Positions 23,901 through 37,700 of a stretch of DNA of 64,000 nt are shown one piece after another (position 1 is the first letter of the stretch; each line of letters opens with the position of its first letter). Source of the stretch: Synanceia verrucosa (Eukaryota > Chordata > Actinopteri > Perciformes > Synanceiidae); assembly GCA_029721515.1 (NCBI GenBank), contig CM056559.1:20938065-21002064 (forward strand). The letters are read 5' to 3'. The notes below the pieces were generated by a model. It was not told where the DNA came from. It saw nothing but the letters and a program-made list of their open reading frames with translations, and made no database searches. The position numbers were made by a program, and so were the translations under genes.

Positions 23901-25700
23901 GAGCGCTCATCAACTGCGCCAACTGCCAGGTACAGGGAGGAGGTTCATAGTGGCGTGGTGTGACTTGTTAGATATAGTTTAAATCCCCGGACCTGCTGGG
24001 AAAACTGGAGCAGAGCATGTTCTCATTGGAGGTTTACTTGTTTGTGATGAGTCATATGGGTGGAATTAAAATGTCCTTGTGTCCTGACTGTGGGTGGGTG
24101 TTGCCTTCCCTCCAGGGTCCTTTGGAGCAAAAGGATGAACTGGGGATCATGTACAGACATGCGTACTCTCTGACTGCAGTAGAAAAGGTAAAAGAGATAC
24201 CCGTGGTGTTTCACACGACATCCAGAAATACTATTATTATGCTATATAACAATACAATCTTGGTAGCAAACAGACTCATATCTATCTTGGTTCTTGGTCG
24301 TCGACAAGTAGTTTTTTTTTGCAATCAGAAATGACACAAGAGGGTGGAGCTTCATGGTCTGTTTGACTCTATGCTGTATTGAAGAAGACTTTAAACTCTG
24401 GCTGCAACTAAGGATTATTTTAATAATTGATTAATCGGACGATTATTTTTTTGATTAATCAATCAATCTTACAATTTCCATCCTCTTATTCAAAAACAGG
24501 ACATTATCTCAAATTGACAGTGCAAAAAAGTGCAGGGTTGCGGCTTTATTGCCGCAGTAATAAAAAAATCCATACTGTCACAGCCCTAGCTCCATGTGAG
24601 CCACTCTGCTCTTCTTCTGTGGTGTTTTACAGCAGTGTGCAGTGTGCATCCGTCCGCTAAACTCAGTGAGCTCCGTGACGTAGCGGTGACGTGATCACAT
24701 GACACAACAAATCGATAATGAAATTCTTTGCCAACAATTTTAATAATCGATTTTTATTTTTTCGATTTTTCGTTGTTGCAGCCCTACTTTAAACTGAGAC
24801 CAATTTAAAGTAGGGTTCAATAAATTAAGAGAGAAGTATTAGTCTAGCTTAAGGCACTTCCTTATTGGCTTCTCTTTTCACACCAGAGGTAGCCTGGTAG
24901 CAGCATGCTTTGGATTTTTTTTTCTGATTGCAGCCCTCTGAATTTAGAAAGAGAGAAACTTTCAACTGAGGCTACAAGTGCTCTCTGCCTGTGTTTTCCT
25001 CCTCTGCCAGGTGGAGACGACACACGGCGTCGTGGATTTGGTTCGAATCCTCAACCCCTGGGGCGACACTGAGTGGGAGGGGCCCTGGAGTGACCTGAAA
25101 GGGTTGGTACACACAGGTCTTTATTTTAGTTTAGAACTGTTAGATGATAATATATTAAAGGCCCAGTGTATCACAGGGGCTTGATTAACAGAAACTGGTT
25201 ATAATATTCAGAACTGTGTTGATCAGTAGTGTACAATCACTTGTTTTGTGAGGGAGCAGGTCCTATTCAAGCAGTACAACACTGTCTTTTTATGTTTTTA
25301 CCTTGTCTTATCACTAACACCTGTACGGGAACATTTGGAAATATATAATATTTTACATGTTTATTGTATAAATAGGGCAGCATGGTGGTTCAGTGGTTGG
25401 CACTGTCACCTCACAGCAAGAAGGTACCAGGTTCGATTCCTGGGCTCGGGGCCTTTCTGTGTGGAGTTTGCATGTTCTCCCCGTGTCTGCGTGGGTTCTC
25501 TCCGGGTACTCCAGCTTCCTCCCACCATCCAAAAACATGCATGGGGATTAGGTTAATTGGCTAATTTAAATTGACCGTAGGTGTGAATGTGAGTGGTTGT
25601 CTGTCTCTATGTGTCCTGTGATGAGGTGGAGACTTGTCCAGGGTGTACCCTGCCTTTCAGCTGTCTTAGGCTGTATAATCGGTAGATAATGGATGGATTG

Positions 25701-25739
<39 letters not shown>

Positions 25740-28700
25740 TATATAAAAAGTCTTCTCCCTGTCTGTGCAGTCTAGAGTGGAGCACAGTGAGCGTTGAGGA
25801 GCAGAGACGACTGAACCGAGTCAGTCAGGTGGATGGAGAGTTCTGGTGAGTTTGATCTGACATCTGAATGCTGCTTTCATTTCAGCTTTATATATGACCT
25901 GGATTTAGAGAAGAACTCATGTAACTAAGAAATATGTGAGCAGTTCAGAGAAGCAAAACTAGATTTAATAGTTTTAAATTTGTATCCAACAAGTTTGGAT
26001 AAAGAGCAAACAACCAAATACAAAAACATCGCTGCATGTAGGGTGATGCACATGGCTGAAATTTACCTATCATTAGCCTTTAGCTTAGTGAACCGGTTAT
26101 ATGTTGTTAAATTCTGACAAAATGCACACAGTTAACTGTGTGAACAGGCTGACAGCTGGCTGTAGCCAGTCATATAAAGTAATTTAACAATAAATTAAGA
26201 TATATTTTGGCTGACAGAGAGCTGACTCTGCTACGATAAAAAATATATACTATACACGATATACAGTGTTTTACAAATGTATTATTCCACCACCCAGTGT
26301 AAGGTGTTCATCCCCGCTGCCATAAATTAACAGTATTGCTGATTACCAAAATATGTTTAATGTTTCTGTAATGGTTAATCCACCTGTATGTGCAAGCTCC
26401 TTAATCAAAATAATCTTAATAATCTTTAATGCTAAAGTATAATTATTGTTATTATCCATAAATTACAAATTTTCTCTTTTTGCAAAAAAAAAAAAAAACA
26501 GAAAAAAAATATCAAAGCACATTATTGTTATTTTTGATTGAAATGTTAAATTCCATTGGTATTTCCTGTCATTCCTGAACAGAAGAATGTGTTTTAGTGG
26601 TTGTTTGTTATTCTGCATTCACTTCTCAGAGAATTCCAGTGTTCTGGCTCAAATGTGGGTCTAAAAAGGTGAATTCAGTTTAACTTCTTCATTTCTGTTC
26701 AAAATGGTGAAACGTAGGGAACTCAGTGAGAAAGAAAGAGTCCAGTTAAAGTGAATGAAATGATGCTGGAGGCTCTCTGCTGCTCTAATGTATTTGTTAA
26801 GCTCTATATATCTCTTTATATAGATAGGGTATAAATATACATGTATATCACCAGTTTCTGTTTCCTTCAGGATGCTGGTGTCAGACTTCCGGCAGCATTT
26901 TGAGTTGATGGAGGTGTGTCACCTGACCGAAAGTCTCGGTGAACCAGGGCTCAGCGTGTCGCCATGGAGCTGCATAATGCATCATGGGAACTGGGTGCCT
27001 CGTGTTTCAGCGGGAGGCTCCCCTCAAGGCGGTAAGACACACGATGAAACATGTCTGTGTTTCTATCATTCTGTGTCTGCTAACTTGTGTTTGCTTAAGC
27101 AGAAGAGGAGTGCTCCCTTTGTCTGCACAGCTTTCACTGTGAAACATCAGCAGGAAGGAACTTAAATAAACAGAAGCTTCACAAAAGAATGACGGCGAAG
27201 TGGATCTGATCAAGAATAATAAATTACCAATGTGTTGTTCTCAGTATGGAATAATTAATGTATAAATAAATGTTATGTTTAATTTGGACCACTGGTGAAA
27301 ATCACCACCTCCACAAACTCCATCACATTTACTGCAATAGTTTTATCATCCTTTTAGTAATAATGAAGGTGTTTTATTTGAGCTGCTGTAGTGCAGGGAA
27401 AACGGTGTTCTCCCTGTTTCTGTTCAAACAAATTATTTGTGTAACAGTCTCTCGTGTCTTACCTTGTGTGTACAATAACCCTCCTCCTTTTTTTGTTGTG
27501 TTTGTTCACTGTTGATGATCTGTTCTGCATCAGGATTAGTTGTCAAGCTGAGACAAGTTTATTCGTACCAAGTGGTGCCACAGCACAGTGTATTTCTGCA
27601 CAGTAGCTCTTTTGTCTGTGTAGGTTTGGTCTCCTCTTCTGGTGAGCTCTTCTGTTGCTTGTAGTCAATATAGCCAAGAAAGCCATCCATACTCTAAATT
27701 GTATATCTTTATACAGTGATGTCAAGTTTTAAATTGCAGTGTCTCTATAAGAAGTGACTCCTGTGATTCAAACCCAATTTATGCAATTCCATGTCAATTT
27801 ATGGAGCCCACTCTGCAGAAATATCCAAAAACACCATTTTAAAATAGTAGAAAATAATACATGCATACATAAAACTGTATTGGTTCTGCCCCAGACTGCA
27901 AAGCATTAGCATAAAGTGGGCATGGCTGTAATAGGAAGACTCGTAACTGCACACAGAACCATTTACATTCACATTCACATATCTTGAGGGCAGAGGACCC
28001 CTGTGGAAATGGCCTTGCCAGGGTTTTGTCAAAACTTGCCTAACTTTAAGCAATAGTGAGCCTCCTTCCTCACAGGCTGACATGACATGGTACCGATATA
28101 AAAGTCTAGCACCACTAATGTTTGTTTGTTTCCAGGTTTGTTCTGGCAGAACCCTCAGTTCTACTTCACCCTGCTGGAGGTCGACAGCAACTCTGGAAAC
28201 TCTGGGAATACCTGCTCCTTCGTTTTGGCTCTGCTGCAGAAACACCAGAGACGCAGAGGCGTTAACCTGGCAATAGCCCTGCATATTTACCTGGTAAACA
28301 CACACACACACACAGTGACTTCTTATATGTCAGAAAATATTGAAAATCCACTCTTCAGATTTCATTTGAATAAATTATCGAATATTAAAATTAGAGCAAA
28401 ACTGCAAACAGATTTATGTATCAGAATTTTTTTTCTTTCTTTCTCCTTCATCATTGTCCATCCATGTTCTACCGCTTATCCTCGCATACGGTCGCGGGGG
28501 GCTGGAGCCGCCTTGAATATTATGATAATTTAGTAATGTCAGTAATAATAATGAGTCATAGAGAATTGACTGCAGAACAAGTCCTCTCACTGCTGATTCA
28601 TTAAGTCTGTTTTGCTGATAATACTTCTTTTGCTTAAGTAGGATTTAAATACAGTACTTTTACTTTGAATGGATTTTTTTTTTTACTTTGTTGTCTCGTG

Positions 28701-31700
28701 CGTTTTCTACTTAAATTGGTGTTATAGTCTGTGGAAAAAAATAGATATTCTCTGAGATTAGGGTGGTAAATTTAGGAGAAAATAAATCACAAATTTACAA
28801 GAAAAAAATCTCTGACTCTGAATACTTGAAGCGCTAGAAAAGGCCCTATAGTTTATAAGGAAAATGTTTTACATTTATTGAGAATATGTTGTAAGTCAAC
28901 TTATTTCCATATATTGTGTAAACCCTTTGTGAGCACCTTGTTTTGAAAAATGCACATATTCACATGAAGTTAGCGATACTCAAATATGTCAGTGACTCAT
29001 TCCTAAGAGAGCTGCAATAGAGACGACACTAAGAGCTGAGCATGGCTTCTACTTTCATGTGAATTAACTGCAAAGACAGAATACTTTCATACTTTGTGGG
29101 AAGTGTGTAGCCTACTCTGCACCAGTTTTTGACCACAGCGTAGTATTAAATTGTAATTCTTTATTTTTGCTGTAAACTTTTATAGTCGGAGCCTGGATAG
29201 CTCAGTCGGTAGAGCATCAGACTTTTAATCTGAGGGTCCAGGGTTCAAGTCCCTGTTCAGGTGAGGTGAGTTTTAACAATGCTATTAGCTGACAGCAACA
29301 CAGGCAAGTCTTTCTGAAACTGGAGTTTAATTACCGTACATTCTGTACTGAACAGTAAGCAGCTCCAAGTTTCCTTTGAACTGACGTTACAGGAAAGATG
29401 TTTTCTGCTGCTCTGGGTGGTGCAATTTACTCAGTCACAACTGAACTACATCACAGTTCCATGTAGTATTAACAGTACTAGTAGTACACATTTGTCCTAT
29501 AATACGTTGCACAAAGAAAATGCAACAGCTGCAAAAAAAAAAAAAAAATGGTGTAGAGAAAGATCTTGAAATACTTGAAGTGGTCAGTCTGACATTTAAC
29601 ACAACGTATACATGTACATTTCTATTTACACAGTGGTTTCTTCTCATAAATTTCTCACTTTTTCAGAAAATGCACCATAATTATCACTGATCTTATCTAC
29701 AGTGGCTCGAATACACCATCATAATTAAGAGGCTGGATAGAATGAGTCATCTACAGTAAGTTGGGAAACAGAGTGATCTTTTTAGTTTGTTTATGTTGAT
29801 GTGTTGTCTCTCCAGGCCCATCCTAAGAATCTCTACCTGTCGCCAAAGGACTTGAGTGTGACTCGTCCGGTCCTTCGTAGTTCCCATTACTCCTCACGCC
29901 GGGAGGTTGTTCTTCGGGGCTCCCTTCCACCGAATCGCTACATCATCATTCCTTCGACCGCCGAGCCCAATCAGCAGGGAGCGTTCCTCCTGCGGGTGCT
30001 GACGGAGCAGGGCAACGCCGCCACGTGAGTCCTGGATCAAGTTGGTCCAGACAAAAAGCAGAACTGTGTGTTTGTCTCTCATTATCACTGATGAAGTGTG
30101 AGGTTAAACACTGTATTACAGAGAGGTTTCTAACCTTTACTGTCATGAGTGAACTGGCAATCCCTGACTGAGTGATTTAGGGATATTTTATATTATATTC
30201 AGTCATCAGAGATGAGTTTTCCTGTATTGTATATTTATATATTTAGTAATAATTCATACTTAAAAAGGCATTTTTTTTCTTCTACTTCCTTACATTTTAG
30301 CTCTTTGGTTGTTTTAACGGTATCATTTTCTAATGCAGGACCCTGCTTTTCAGCAGTATAATAGTGTCCACCATGTCCTTATGCTGTTTACATCTTAAAT
30401 AATAAACCAAACTATAGAAATAGCTATTTAATTTAGTTTTAACAACATAATACATGTTTTTTAAGGATTTGATATGATTATAGGGTGGCACGGTGGTGTA
30501 GTGGTTAGCACTGTCGCCTCACAGCAAGAAGGTACTGGGTTTGATTCCTGGCCTGTTTCTGTGTGGAGTTTGCATGTTCTCCCCATGTCTGCGTGGGTTC
30601 TCTCTCATAAAGCTGGGGATGGGCAGAGGCGGACTGCTAACACTAAAAGTAAAATACTCCCACCATCCAAAAACATGCATGGGGATTAGGTTAATTGGCT
30701 ACTTTAAATTGCCCATAGGTGTGAATGTGAGTGTGAGTGGTTGTCTGTCTCTATGTGTCCTGTGATGAACTGGAGACTTGTCCAGGGTGTACCCTGCCTC
30801 TCGCCCTAAGTCAGCTGGGATGGGCTCCAACCCCCCCCCCCGTATGAGGATAAGCGGTAGAAAATTTATTATAAATGTGATGATTCTAATGTGCTTTCAT
30901 GTATTTCTTCAGTCCTGCCCACAAACCACCAGAAGAGATCTCTTCAGTCACAGAGGTAGGAGACAAATGAGTCAATCTACTACTACTTCTAATTTCTAAT
31001 TTCACAAAGTGAGTATACTCATATACTTTGTGTGTACTGTGCACCATTTAGTGTGTCATTAAGACACGCATTAAGAGTTTATTTGTCATGTTAAATATGT
31101 TATTCTTGATGGTAGTTTTTGACTCTTGTTACTACTACAATGTCAGTAGAGCCTGGATAGCTCAGTCGGTAGAGCATCAGACTTTTAATCTGAGGGTCCA
31201 GGGTTCAAGTCCCTGTTCAGGCGTGGTGAGTTTTAAAACACTAAAAGTTGGAAATCATTCAGCAGCTGTGAGAGTCCTTTCAAAACAGGAAGGTGTCAGT
31301 TGTTCGCTGCTCGAGATGGTGCGCCATACTGAACCATTGCAGCACCAGTGTAGAAGTCACAATGTCCTAATATTAACAGTCTTTCAAATAAACTTTTGAT
31401 TTTCCACTGTTGACCAGCTCTGGTTTGAGATTTAAAGTGTTTACTGACCTGCTTTCCCTGTTTGTGACGTGCCAGAAAAAAGTCTATTTATGTATGTATA
31501 CTATATGCTGTATTTGTACTGTACGTATGCTGTATGTGTACTGTACGTATACTGTATGTATGCTGTACGTATGCTGTATTTGTACTGTACGTATACTGTA
31601 CGTATGCTGTACGTATGCTGTATTTGTACTGTACGTATACTGTATGTATGCTGTACGTATGCTGTACGTATGCTGTATTTGTACTGTACGTATACTGTAT

Positions 31701-34700
31701 GTATGCTGTACGTATGCTGTATTTGTACTGTACGTATACTGTACGTATGCTGTACGTATGCTGTATTTGTACTGTACGTATACTGTACGTATACTGTACG
31801 TATGCTGTACGTATGCTGTATTTGTACTGTACGTATACTGTATGTATGCTGTACGTATGCTGTATTTGTACTGTACGTATACTGTACGTATGCTGTACGT
31901 ATGCTGTATTTGTACTGTACGTATACTGTACGTATGCTGTACGTATGCTGTATTTGTACTGTACGTATGCTGTATGTGTACTGTACGTATACTGTATGTA
32001 TGCTGTACGTATGCTGTATTTGTACTGTACGTATACTGTACGTATGCTGTACGTATGCTGTATTTGTACTGTACGTATACTGTATGTATGCTGTACGTAT
32101 GCTGTATTTGTACTGTACGTATACTGTACGTATGCTGTACGTATGCTGTATTTGTACTGTACGTATACTGTACGTATGCTGTACGTATGCTGTATTTGTA
32201 CTGTATGTATGCTGTACGTGTGCTGTATGTATACTGTATGTATGCTGTACGTATACTGTATTTGTACTGTACGTATACTGTATGTATGCTGTACGTATGC
32301 TGTATTTGTACTGTACGTATACTGAATGTATGCTGTATTTGTACTGTACTTATACTGTATGTATGCTGTATTTGTACTGTACGTATACTATATTTATGCT
32401 GTATTTGTACTGTACTTATACTGTATGTATGCTGTATTTGTACTGTACGTATACTGTATGTATACTGTATGTATGCTGTATTTGTACTGTACGTATACTG
32501 TATGTATACTGTATGTATGCTGTATTTGTACTGTATGTATACTGTATGTATGCTGTATGTGTACTGTACGCATACTGTATGTATGCTGTATGTGTGCTGT
32601 ACGTATACTTGTTTAATGCTATGGAGAATGAGCTTATAGGCTATTTTAGCAGGATTCCTTGTGTTTAAAAAACTGTTTATACGTAATAACTAGCTCATTC
32701 AGATGTCATGAAGCTGTGTTATGGCATCAATATTTTTTTAAAAACGTGCGACTCTTTGTTCATATTATAAAGAGCGGTCAGAAGGGCCTGGGTAGCTCAG
32801 TCTGTAGAGCGTCAGTTTTTTTAAAGTCCAGGATTCAGGTTTTAAATGTTCTGTGAGTTCACAGTTCAGTCCTTCAAGTACACTACTTACTGTACATCAC
32901 AGTATTTTTATATTCCACAATTTGTTGGTAAGTATCACATAATTAAAGTGGCATTCTATTGTAATGCAAAGAGAAAATACATTTCCTTCCTTCTTCTTTT
33001 GTTGCTGCTAACAGAATCATTATTGCTAATACTGTGCCATTGTTCCTTTTTAGTGCTGTATCAAATCTGATTCTCCTGTTGTTGCCATCAACTTCTAGTG
33101 TTTTAAGACTCTCCTCGCCTGAACAGGGACTTGAACCCTGGACCCTCAGATTAAAAGTCTGATGCTCTACCAGCTGAGCTATCCAGGCTCTATTTAAGCA
33201 TTTTCACAGTAATAAGTCACTTCCACAGAGTACTGACGCTCTGATACACATGAAACTTTAACTTTATGGCTAAATTTTCTACTTCAGGTATTTCTAAAAT
33301 GAAAACTTCTGTGCTCTCTGCCTGCAGCTTTCATTTCCTCACCAGGCTGCTCTTCCTTCACTTAAATCTACCAAACAGCTCTTCAAGAAGTACTGCAACA
33401 AGGTGAGACATTTACATTTACAGCCGAGTCAACCTCCATTTTCCCTCTCAGACAGCATGTGTTGCTAGAAATCTTGTCTTTAGCCTACTGGAAATGAGAC
33501 AGATGAGGGAAAAAAACGAGGTCAGAAATTCTGTTGTTTCTCTGTGGTGTGTAAGTTTAGTTTCTCTCCTTCGTCCTTGTTTGTACTTTCAGATATCTGC
33601 TTTACTTTCCTGTTTTATGTTCACTCTCAGCTGCATTTCAGTCATTTTAAGGAGCGACTTTGCTCCTGAGTGATTAATGGAGACACACTGGTCCAGTATT
33701 GAGAGAGCACACTGGAACTGGCCAAAAAGCAGCATCATTGTGACGTCACTAAAACACTTGTTTCTGCCTCTGACGGGCTCAGATAGTTATGTTTGTTATT
33801 GTGTCCAAACCAAGGAGACATCTGATTTTGAAATGTGAATATTTGCATACTTCTGCTAACATGTCACCTTGAAAGTTTCCAGAACAAAACTTCTTGAGCG
33901 CCTTTTCCATAATCTTTTCCGACATTTCTAATAACAGAGCCTGTCTAGCATTTTTAGTGGACCTAAATATTGCCAGCTTGCCCCATCAGCATCACATACG
34001 TCACCGTTTAAGTTGCTCCTAAAAATTAAAACCTAGTGTTTCTTGCTGCTTTATAATAAAAACAATTTAAAGAACAACAGAAATAACAGGAGCCCATGTG
34101 TGAAGTATTTATGGGAAATTTACTGTTTCTCACCATTTTACAGACACTCCTTTTACTGCTCGTCACAGACGCTGCTTTTAAATGCCTCTCGACTCGAGAC
34201 GAGATAAGGTCCAATTAAGACGCACCTTCTTGCCAGTCCTGTTGTGATAAAAAGATACAAACCCTCATCAAGAAGTAAAGGCCTATTGCTCCCACACAGT
34301 TATTTTCTGAGCTCCTTGGCACAGATCCGCTGTGGTGTTACACTGATCCTCATGTCTTCTATTGTGACTGTTTCCTGCTTTGTGTTGTCAGAAAGGACTT
34401 TGCAAACCAGTGCATCTCCACCGCCTGCTGACTGAGGCCATCCAGGGTGGAGGTCAGTGCTCTTTGTCTCTGAATCGATACTCTCGCTCAGTTTTTTTTC
34501 TTTCAGCAGAAATGTGTTGTTCTCCTTCAACTACTGTGGGATCACGTTAGCACATCTGCTCTGACGCTATTTTGTGCAGAAAGCAGCAGCAATGGATTCT
34601 CACACTATGTCTTTTAATGTCTTCGAGTCTTTATTTGTCAAATGCACAAGTATAGGATCCCACCATAAAAAGTGAAACAGCAAGTATTGATGAGAATCCA

Positions 34701-37700
34701 TGTGCATTTGTATTTTTGTGATGAACTGATGTACAGTAACTACTGAACGTCCACCTCTACTGAAACCAGCTATTTGAGGCTCATCAACCTAACTGTGTTG
34801 TCTGCAATGACCCATGCATGTTAAAATGATTGTTGTGCTCAGTGTTGGCCGGCAGTGAGAAGTACTTGTCTCTGGAGCACTGCAAGAGCCTGGTGGTCCT
34901 CATGGATGTATCCTTGAAGTAATATAAGATATGTTGTCTGTATCTGTCAGTGACTTGTAGTAGAGCCTGGGTAGCTCAGTCGGTAGAGCATCAGACTTTT
35001 AATCTGAGGGTCCAGGGTTCAAGTCCCTGTTCAGGCAGTGCAAGTTTTAAACCACTAGAACCTAACGGCAACAACAGGCAGACCTTCTGTGAGTAAAACA
35101 TGACAATGTTAGAAATAGTTTCTGTACTTAGCAGCAGTAAAATAATGAATTTTAAAGGTAATGCTGCAATTTAAACATGAATGAAACACTAAATACCAGT
35201 TTTATTATATAACACTTTGCCATAATGTCAAAGTGAGACACAAATAATGATTACTGATCCCTTTTTTAAGCAAGATGGATTTTAAAACACTAGATACCAT
35301 ACTTGAGTTTAACTATATGCAGTACTAAATAGTAAACAGTGCAGAATTCATAGAGTTGCTCAGACTGATGCTCTAGTCTCAGTGATTTGCAGCAAGAACA
35401 AATGGACACAGTGTAGCCTACAATTACTCTCCAGATCTACACAGATACTGTTGTGTACTGTTTTGAAACGTATACACTAAGTGGAGTACTTGTGTACTTA
35501 GTTACTTCCCACTACTGTGCCTACCTGCTAACAGCTGTGGGTGACGTCTCGCTGACAGAATGAACTGATGACTCTGTTGGGGACTGTTGGTGCTTCACTG
35601 GTTCGTTTCCTTCACCTCAGTGTTTTCCTCAGGAACAAGGCATCGCTCGGCTGAACTGGTCAGAGTTCCAGAGTCTGTGGGATAAGATCAGGAGGTGGAC
35701 GGTAAGAATAACAAGATCAACGCTGTCAACATCATGGTTTGAAAAGAACTTCTCTTTGTGTATTTGTACATTGAGTGTTTCCAAACCAAATTTGCCAAAT
35801 AGCACAGATACCTCACCTGTACACACCTTTACTGTTCCTCTGTGACGGTACCTCCCAGATTAATGTAGGTGTCTGCTAACATCTTTTCATTTGTGTTTTT
35901 AAACCTTGTAGGTATTAAAATTTCACTCATTCTGCTTCACCTGAGGTACACTAACACTACTAGTTCATGTCTTTGTAGTATCTCAGTCATCCATTTATAA
36001 TAAATATCTGGACTCTCTACCAGTCAGTTAGAACTGAAGATGCGTCTTAAATGATGAGAGGAGAAACCAGACTTTATTTTTGCCCATTTTAGTTAGTTAG
36101 TAGTTCATGTAACATGTTATGTTAGAATTTAAATGATTAACTTTAATCATTGTTTGATGTGTATATGCAATAATAATGGTAGTAAAACAAAATTAAATGA
36201 CAATTTGGGGTTCATTTTAATGTCGAGATGAAACATAAAACCACTTTAGATCATATCCCTGGTCATATTGTGCACCTATTTAAAAATAAATACCAAAATA
36301 ATAAAATCCAATCCTCATCTCTTCCTTTAGAACAAAATATAACTTTTTGTCGAAGTTACTACAAACCAGATCCAGTCGATTATGTCATGACTTTCATCCA
36401 TCAGTCAGTTTAAGCCCTCTCAAATCCTCCTTTTCACTCACAGTGAAGAAGTTAAAGAAACTGAAACATGCAGAGTTCACTCTCATCTTCAGAAAAAAAA
36501 CACAAATCAAAAATATTGGGCAATATTTGCATTACATACGTAACTCAAACAATGCAACTGTTTTTTTTTCAGGATATCTTCCTGGTGTTTGACAAGAACA
36601 AAACCAACCACCTGGAGTATAAAGAGGTCGGCCCTGCCCTGAAGGCAGCAGGTAGGACCGAGGACACACAGCCACATAAATAAGAAATGTTAGTTCATTC
36701 ACATGTAAATCATTTCTCAGTTGCCTCTCAGTAAAGATGTCTGCAGATGTTTATAGGTCAGGTTATGCCAGAAAACTGATCTGACCAGCAGGGGGAGCCA
36801 CAGCACCTCTCTTTACCTTTCCTGCTTTTCAACGTCATTCACTCACAGCTTTCAGAATTTAAAAATATAACATTGAAAACCTCAGAGCTTCTCTGATGAT
36901 GCACTGTAAAGGCTCGGATTATTTAATAATAAATACATGATGTATATAATAAGATTGCAAGTTAAAGACATGCTTTAGCTTTTGTAATACAGTACATCCT
37001 GTATTTTTGCTGTTTTACTGACATGCTGTACATGTAATGTGTGAGAATGGTTGTTTCTCTGGTGTGTTTCTGCTTCAGGCATCACAGTGGACGACCTGAT
37101 AATGCAGCTGGTTGGACTGAGATACACAGAGCCGGACTTGACCATCAGTTATCCCGGCTTCCTCTACCTGCTGATGAAACTGGAGAGCATGATCCGTAAG
37201 GGAGGGACACTGAGAGAGGAGGGGGGGATGCTACGACACTGCATCCAAAACAATTCAACCCAGCACATTTTACCACTATGATGTGCAACTTTTTGAGATG
37301 ATGCTCGCTGTCGAGGAAAAATCAGGGCAGGAATATTCAGGAAGTTAATATTTTAACTTTAACTTTCAACATATATGCTGCTTTGCACTTTGAGAAAATT
37401 CAATCATCCTTTAGGTTCTTTACATTAAAAAAACAGTCACACAAACTGTCTGTTTTTCCGGTAGTTTTAGTTTAATTTTAAATTATAAAAAATTAAAAAT
37501 GTAATGTTGTTATCCATTTTGTTACAATGAAAATGAAACCAACTGAGATTTAAAAACAAAAATTTCATCTCAATGCAGAAAAGACATAAAATTCATTTAC
37601 ATTCATATTCAGTGCAGGAAATGAATTAAGAAGTAAGATGTGCATGTTTGAAGAAAAAACTTTGAAAGTAGTAAACTAATGCAGAGCAGTTGAAATGTTT

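Noticed and set aside
31410..32668. Three overlapping plus-strand frames of about 260-410 codons (Tyr/Cys/Val-rich)
   Set aside because: The 11-bp minisatellite has no stop in any forward frame, so all three frames are open with the same 11-residue period. There is no start context or splice logic, and the array lies within an intron.
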